Source of the DNA: Thermothelomyces thermophilus ATCC 42464
Lineage: Eukaryota > Ascomycota > Sordariomycetes > Sordariales > Chaetomiaceae
Direction of reading: 5' to 3'
Length of the DNA: 64,000 nt
NCBI RefSeq assembly: GCF_000226095.1
Contig: NC_016475.1
Location: forward strand, 1,674,001 to 1,738,000
In this document: piece after piece, positions 60,170 through 64,000 of the stretch
Layout of the letters: every line of letters starts with the position of its first letter
Position numbering within the stretch: the first letter of the stretch is position 1
Position numbers and translations under genes: made by a program
The notes under the pieces: generated by a model
What the model was told of the DNA's origin: nothing
Seen by the model: only the letters and a program-made list of their open reading frames with translations
Database searches by the model: none

Positions 60170-63100
60170 CTAGTACACCTCCAAGACATAGCGGCCGTCC
60201 TCCTTGAGCCGCTCAATCTCCTTGCGGGGATCCACCTTCCTGCCGCTCTGCTCGGCCTCCGCCGCGATCGCCTCCTCCAGCACGGCGGTGACGTCCGGCA
60301 CGGGCCAGGTCGGTCCGCACAGGTAGAACGAGCCCTCCTCCTTGATGTAGGCCTTGACGATGTCGGCCATGGTCTGGCGCATGCGGTCCTGGATGTAGAT
60401 CTTCTGCGGCTGGTCGCGCGAGAAGGCGGCGCCCAGCAGCGTGATGACGCCCGCGTCCAGGTACGCCTCCCACTCCTCGCCGTACAGGTACTCCTCCCGC
60501 TGGTGGCGGCTGCCGAGGTAGAGCAGGATGGAGCCGATCTCCTTGCCCTGGGCCTTCTGCATGGCCCGGTACTGCACAAAGGCGCGGAAGGGCGCCAGCC
60601 CGGTGCCGAGGCCGGCCATGATGAGCGGCGCCGTGTCCCTGGCCGGCAGCTTCATGACCGACGGCTTGACCGACACGGTGACGGCCGCGCCGGGCTCGAG
60701 CCCGGACAGGTAGCGCGTCGCCTGTCCGTGGCGCGTGCGGCCCCTGGTGTCGACCCAGCCGACCGCGACGATCATGAGCGAGAGCGAGCCGGGCGTGACG
60801 GCCTGCGCCGACGCGATGCTGTACTCCCTGCGCTTGAGCGGCGCCACAATCCGCGCCAGGTCCGCGAACGCCGGGTGCGCCGACCGGAACATCTGCAGCA
60901 CGTCCACGTACGTGACCGTGTCCACCTCGGAGAGCCGCTTGAACTCCTCGGCGCCCTCCTTGCCGCCCAGGAACTCGAGCTTCTTCTTCTCGGCCTCATC
61001 CGTCGCGAACCCGGCGAGCGCCTCGAAGAAGCGCTTGGGCGGCTTGCCCAGGATGTCGAGGTTCTGCACGAGCGACTGGTACACAGTCCGCGTCTCCAGC
61101 ACGGCCGCGTCTTCGCGCGACGGCACCTGCACGAGGTCGTCCGCGTCGAGGCCGTAGAACTTGATAAACTCGAGCACCTGCCGCGGGTCGTTGTCCGCGT
61201 GGATGCCGAGCGCCTCGCCGATGTTGTAGGTGAGGCCCGAGTCGCCCAGGTCGAACTCGATGTGGAAGATGTTGCGGTCGTACTCGGGCGGCGTGAGCCG
61301 GCGGTTCTCCTTGACGCGGACCGTCGACGTCTTGACCGTGAGGTCGGGACGCAGTTCGGTCCGGGTGCCGTACGCCTCCTTGAACACGAGGCCCTTGGCC
61401 GCCTCCTGCCAGCTGTCGAGCTTGACGGCCGGCTCCTGCTCGTCCTTCTCGAACGGCGCGAAGCTGGTCGGCTTCAGCGCCCTGAGCGGGGCAGCCGGGG
61501 CTTCGGAAACCTCGGCCCAGGCGGCAGGGACCTCGACCGCCTTGAGAGCCTGCCGGAGAGCGTCGGCAAGCTCGGCAAGGGCCGCCTTGTCCCGGCCGAG
61601 CTGGCCAAACTTGGAGAGCTCCGCGACCGTGAGCTCGGGCTGCGTAACCTTCAAGAAGGCGAGCTGAGCGAGGAGGAGCTCGGCGTCCTTCTTCTCCAGA
61701 GCAGGCGAGAGAGAAGAATCCAAAACGAGGAGCCCCAGGCCCTTCTCCCGTACCTGCTTCCTCGCGCTGGCGGGGATGCGCTTCTCGAGATCCTCCTCCT
61801 TGAAGTTGGGCAGGCGGAGGACCAGCTTGCCGCCCCGCTTGGAACCCTTGACGATGTCGACATCCTTCAGCAGCTTCTCCTCGCCGACAAACACCACGTC
61901 GGCCTCCTCGACGGCGAACGGTGCCTCGACGGGCTTCTCGGTGATCCTGATGTCGGTGCGAACCGCGCCGCCCTGGATCAGGTTGTCATACGTCTCGTGG
62001 ACGTAGACGTGGCTCGGGGCCTCGCGAGCGAGGAGCTTGCCAAGGGCCGCGGGCGCGCCGACGGCCGACGAGTCGTCGACGTCCCAGAAGGTGTACTGGC
62101 GTGCCTGCTCGAGAGCGTGCAAGACCAGGCTCACCTCGCCCTGGCCATCCTCCTTGGCGGTGAGCTGGTGGATGATGGTGGCGATGGAGCTGGGAGTGTG
62201 CACGGTCGACGCGGCGTACTTGACGTCGACCACGACCGGCTCGCGCGGCCGGTCGGCGAACGAGACGGCGGTGAGCACGTCCGAGTGGAGGGCAGACTGC
62301 ACTGAGGCGTCGCCCACGGCCACGGCATCGCGGACCTGGCCGAGCACGGCGATCCGACGCACCGACTCGGGCAGAGCCTCCAGGAAGGCCTCCTCGATGA
62401 AGGGCCGGTAGATGCGAACGTTGACCGCGCCGACCTTCTCGCCCCGGGCGGCCAGCGCGTCGACGACCTGCTTGGCGAGCTGGGCCTCGGCGCTGCCAAA
62501 GACCACGAGGACGGATTCCGCAGACTCGTGTCCGTGGTACTCGAAGGGGGCGTACGAGGTGCCGAGCTCGGCGTTGAACAGGCGCAGGAGCTCGACGACC
62601 TTGCCGGCCGTGTCCAGCCTCTTGTTGAGTAGGCCGACCTGGCGGGCGAGCTTCTTATACGTCTCGGCGATGGCGCCCTCGCTCAGCGCGTCCACCACCT
62701 TGAGCGTCTCCCGGGCGGTGCGCAGGCCGTCGTACGTGTGCAGCGTGGGCAGCAAGGACGCCAGGAGGGTCGCGAGGAGGGACATGTGCTGGGCCTCGTA
62801 CGCGGAGGCGCTAGCGACGAGCCCCAGGCCGAGGTCCTCGGCGATCTGCAGAGCGCTCTCGTAGTCGGCAACGAGACCGTCGCGGGCCGAGTAGTCGGCG
62901 GCGGCGATGTGGGCAACAAAGGGGCTGGCCACGCCGTAGAGAAGCGAGAGCTGGTCCAGGGTGGCGCGCAGGTGCCGGAGGCTCAGCGAGGGTGCCAGGA
63001 GGGTCTGGGGGATGTGGCGCTTGCTGAGGTCGAAGTCCCTGGAGAAGATGTAGCCCAGGGCAAAGGTGCCGGCGCCGGCGCGGGTCTGGAGGGGCACGAC

Positions 63101-63361
63101 CGTCGTCGTCTCGCCGTGGATGTTCTTCTCGTCGGCCCGCGACCATTCCCTGACGGCCAGGTCGAGATCAAAGGTTTCCGGGGAGAAGGAGAAGATCTTG
63201 TCGGAGAGCTTGTAGGCCGTCTGCTGGACGAGCAGCTGCCCGGTGGCGTAGGTTGGCCCGGAGATGGAGCCGAGGGGGGTCTTGTCGAGGACGTCGGGCA
63301 CGGCGCTGGTCTCGGGGACCGGCGCAATGCCGCCCGTCGCGGCGTCGTCCTTCAATTGCAT
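60170..63361 (-). CDS. MET10: Sulfite reductase (NADPH) flavoprotein alpha subunit
   Basis: This is the alpha subunit of assimilatory sulfite reductase, which brings electrons from NADPH through FAD to the siroheme beta subunit to make sulfide for cysteine and methionine. It is one exon of 1,063 residues (yeast Met10 has 1,035). The ATG at 63,361 starts M-Q-L-K-D-D and is the first ATG in frame; the open frame continues upstream but without another ATG. The N-terminal ~600 residues resemble the pyruvate:ferredoxin-oxidoreductase-like part of Met10. The FAD domain starts near 677 (V-K-E-N-R-R-L-T-P-P-E-Y-D), with the R-E-Y-S-I-A-S flavin motif near 842. NADPH binding follows with G-L-G-T-G-L-A-P-F-R near 910, then Y-L-C-G-P-T-W-P-V-P-D. 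The C-terminus ends Y-V-L-E-V-Y with the usual aromatic residue. It is cytosolic. No FMN domain is seen, as in other Met10 proteins. Confidence 0.95.
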   Translation of the reverse strand: MQLKDDAATGGIAPVPETSAVPDVLDKTPLGSISGPTYATGQLLVQQTAYKLSDKIFSFSPETFDLDLAVREWSRADEKNIHGETTTVVPLQTRAGAGTFALGYIFSRDFDLSKRHIPQTLLAPSLSLRHLRATLDQLSLLYGVASPFVAHIAAADYSARDGLVADYESALQIAEDLGLGLVASASAYEAQHMSLLATLLASLLPTLHTYDGLRTARETLKVVDALSEGAIAETYKKLARQVGLLNKRLDTAGKVVELLRLFNAELGTSYAPFEYHGHESAESVLVVFGSAEAQLAKQVVDALAARGEKVGAVNVRIYRPFIEEAFLEALPESVRRIAVLGQVRDAVAVGDASVQSALHSDVLTAVSFADRPREPVVVDVKYAASTVHTPSSIATIIHQLTAKEDGQGEVSLVLHALEQARQYTFWDVDDSSAVGAPAALGKLLAREAPSHVYVHETYDNLIQGGAVRTDIRITEKPVEAPFAVEEADVVFVGEEKLLKDVDIVKGSKRGGKLVLRLPNFKEEDLEKRIPASARKQVREKGLGLLVLDSSLSPALEKKDAELLLAQLAFLKVTQPELTVAELSKFGQLGRDKAALAELADALRQALKAVEVPAAWAEVSEAPAAPLRALKPTSFAPFEKDEQEPAVKLDSWQEAAKGLVFKEAYGTRTELRPDLTVKTSTVRVKENRRLTPPEYDRNIFHIEFDLGDSGLTYNIGEALGIHADNDPRQVLEFIKFYGLDADDLVQVPSREDAAVLETRTVYQSLVQNLDILGKPPKRFFEALAGFATDEAEKKKLEFLGGKEGAEEFKRLSEVDTVTYVDVLQMFRSAHPAFADLARIVAPLKRREYSIASAQAVTPGSLSLMIVAVGWVDTRGRTRHGQATRYLSGLEPGAAVTVSVKPSVMKLPARDTAPLIMAGLGTGLAPFRAFVQYRAMQKAQGKEIGSILLYLGSRHQREEYLYGEEWEAYLDAGVITLLGAAFSRDQPQKIYIQDRMRQTMADIVKAYIKEEGSFYLCGPTWPVPDVTAVLEEAIAAEAEQSGRKVDPRKEIERLKEDGRYVLEVY

Positions 63362-64000
63362 CGTCGGCAAGTTGTCGCAGGCTTCAATGGCAGTGGCGAA
63401 CCGGCCCTTGAACGCTTCTTTAAGAGCACGAACCCGACCGCTCGCGAGAGAACGAGGTAGGAGGGCAGAAAAGGGCGCGGGGGCTACCTCGAAGCACTTG
63501 CGAACTGCAGCAGTGGAGAGAAGCAACTGCGCCAGCGAGAACTGCTGGGGAATATGGGACCTCAACAAGAGAGAGAAGGGGGGAGAGGGTGTAATTATTG
63601 AGGCGAGGCCGAGAAAATACCGAACAAGACGGCTATCCTACGTACACAAATATATTTTTTTTTTTCCGCCCGCGCAGCCTGCGCAACCCACGTCGCCCGC
63701 GCGGCTGCTCCGTAATAATAAGTGCCGCAGTCTCATGGCGAAAAAATCTGGACCCTGAGCCGTTCCAAATGTTGCCTCGCTGGGCCTCGTCTCGAAATCG
63801 CGTTTGATGGAGGTCGATGGCGTGATTTACGCTAGCCGTATATGGGTAATTCTGTGGGGGGCTCTAGCCAGTCAAAAAGGTTTCGTTAGTGCACACGTGG
63901 ATTGGCACGTGGTTGCGCTTCCGATACCCGGAGTCTGAAGTCTGAACATTTCAAGTTACAACTGGTATTGGTTTCTATTGCAGCACAGTACTCCGTGCTG
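63362..64000 (-). promoter_or_regulatory. MET10 upstream region
   Basis: This is the leader and promoter of MET10 up to the window edge. It holds a T-rich run near 63,652-63,665, two CACGTG sites (listed separately) and, at 63,987-64,000, AGTACTCCGTGCTG, a form of a palindromic motif also found at 50,631. Confidence 0.5.
63894..63911. promoter_or_regulatory. Paired CACGTG E-boxes upstream of MET10
   Basis: CACGTG occurs at 63,894-63,899 and 63,906-63,911, about 535-550 bases above the ATG. In yeast, Cbf1 binds CACGTG in sulfur-assimilation promoters including MET10 and MET16. That a Cbf1-like factor acts here is inference. Confidence 0.45.

Noticed and set aside
60503-62305. 600-codon plus-strand open frame opposite MET10
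   Set aside because: It is a shadow of the MET10 reading frame caused by GC-rich third positions, with no domain.
38106-64000. Secondary-metabolite or defence gene cluster
   Set aside because: The six genes are unrelated housekeeping or unknown genes with no synthase, transporter or regulator set.

Overview
The window looks like a chromosome segment of a filamentous ascomycete, most likely a Sordariomycete. Three things suggest this: a GC-rich gene half whose genes have short introns (56-93 bp, GTANGY donors, CTAAC/CTGAC branch sites) and encode Ufd4/TRIP12, Sec3, HOT and Met10 orthologs; an AT-rich half whose repeats carry almost only C-to-T and G-to-A changes, the mark of repeat-induced point mutation (RIP); and the transposon classes present. 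No species can be named from sequence alone.

Positions 1 to about 38,105 are a RIP-degraded transposon nest. Two copies of one Tad1-like LINE lie tail to tail: copy A (1-2,363, plus strand, cut by the window edge) and copy B (minus strand, 7,386 to about 27,395). Copy B is split into three pieces by two complete Ty3/gypsy chromovirus elements (10,672-18,160 and 19,066-26,624). A third element of the same family (28,851-36,463) sits in an unclassified AT-rich repeat. All three are on the minus strand and each has a perfect 5-bp target duplication (AACCC, GTCCT, TTTCT). Copy B therefore came first, and elements 1 and 2 inserted later.

The most interesting signal is that each gypsy element carries an extra gene on the opposite strand, between the chromodomain end of pol and the 3' LTR. 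It encodes a Cys-rich N-terminus followed by a coiled-coil segment and, in element 1, contains a plausible spliceosomal intron. These antisense genes and the neighbouring U3 promoter differ strongly between the three elements, while gag-pol and R-U5 are nearly the same apart from RIP. The element seems to have a fast-changing promoter-plus-antisense-gene module.

From about 38,106 the DNA becomes GC-rich and single-copy, with six genes. The plus strand has a Ufd4/TRIP12-type HECT ubiquitin ligase (39,316-45,353), a disordered fungal protein with one globular C-terminal domain (46,929-50,156) and exocyst subunit Sec3 (51,141-55,629). The minus strand has an acidic unknown protein (56,209-57,258, perhaps starting at 57,504), mitochondrial hydroxyacid-oxoacid transhydrogenase (57,784 to about 59,411) and the sulfite reductase alpha subunit Met10 (60,170-63,361). 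These genes are not a pathway cluster; they are ordinary housekeeping genes beside a heterochromatic repeat block.
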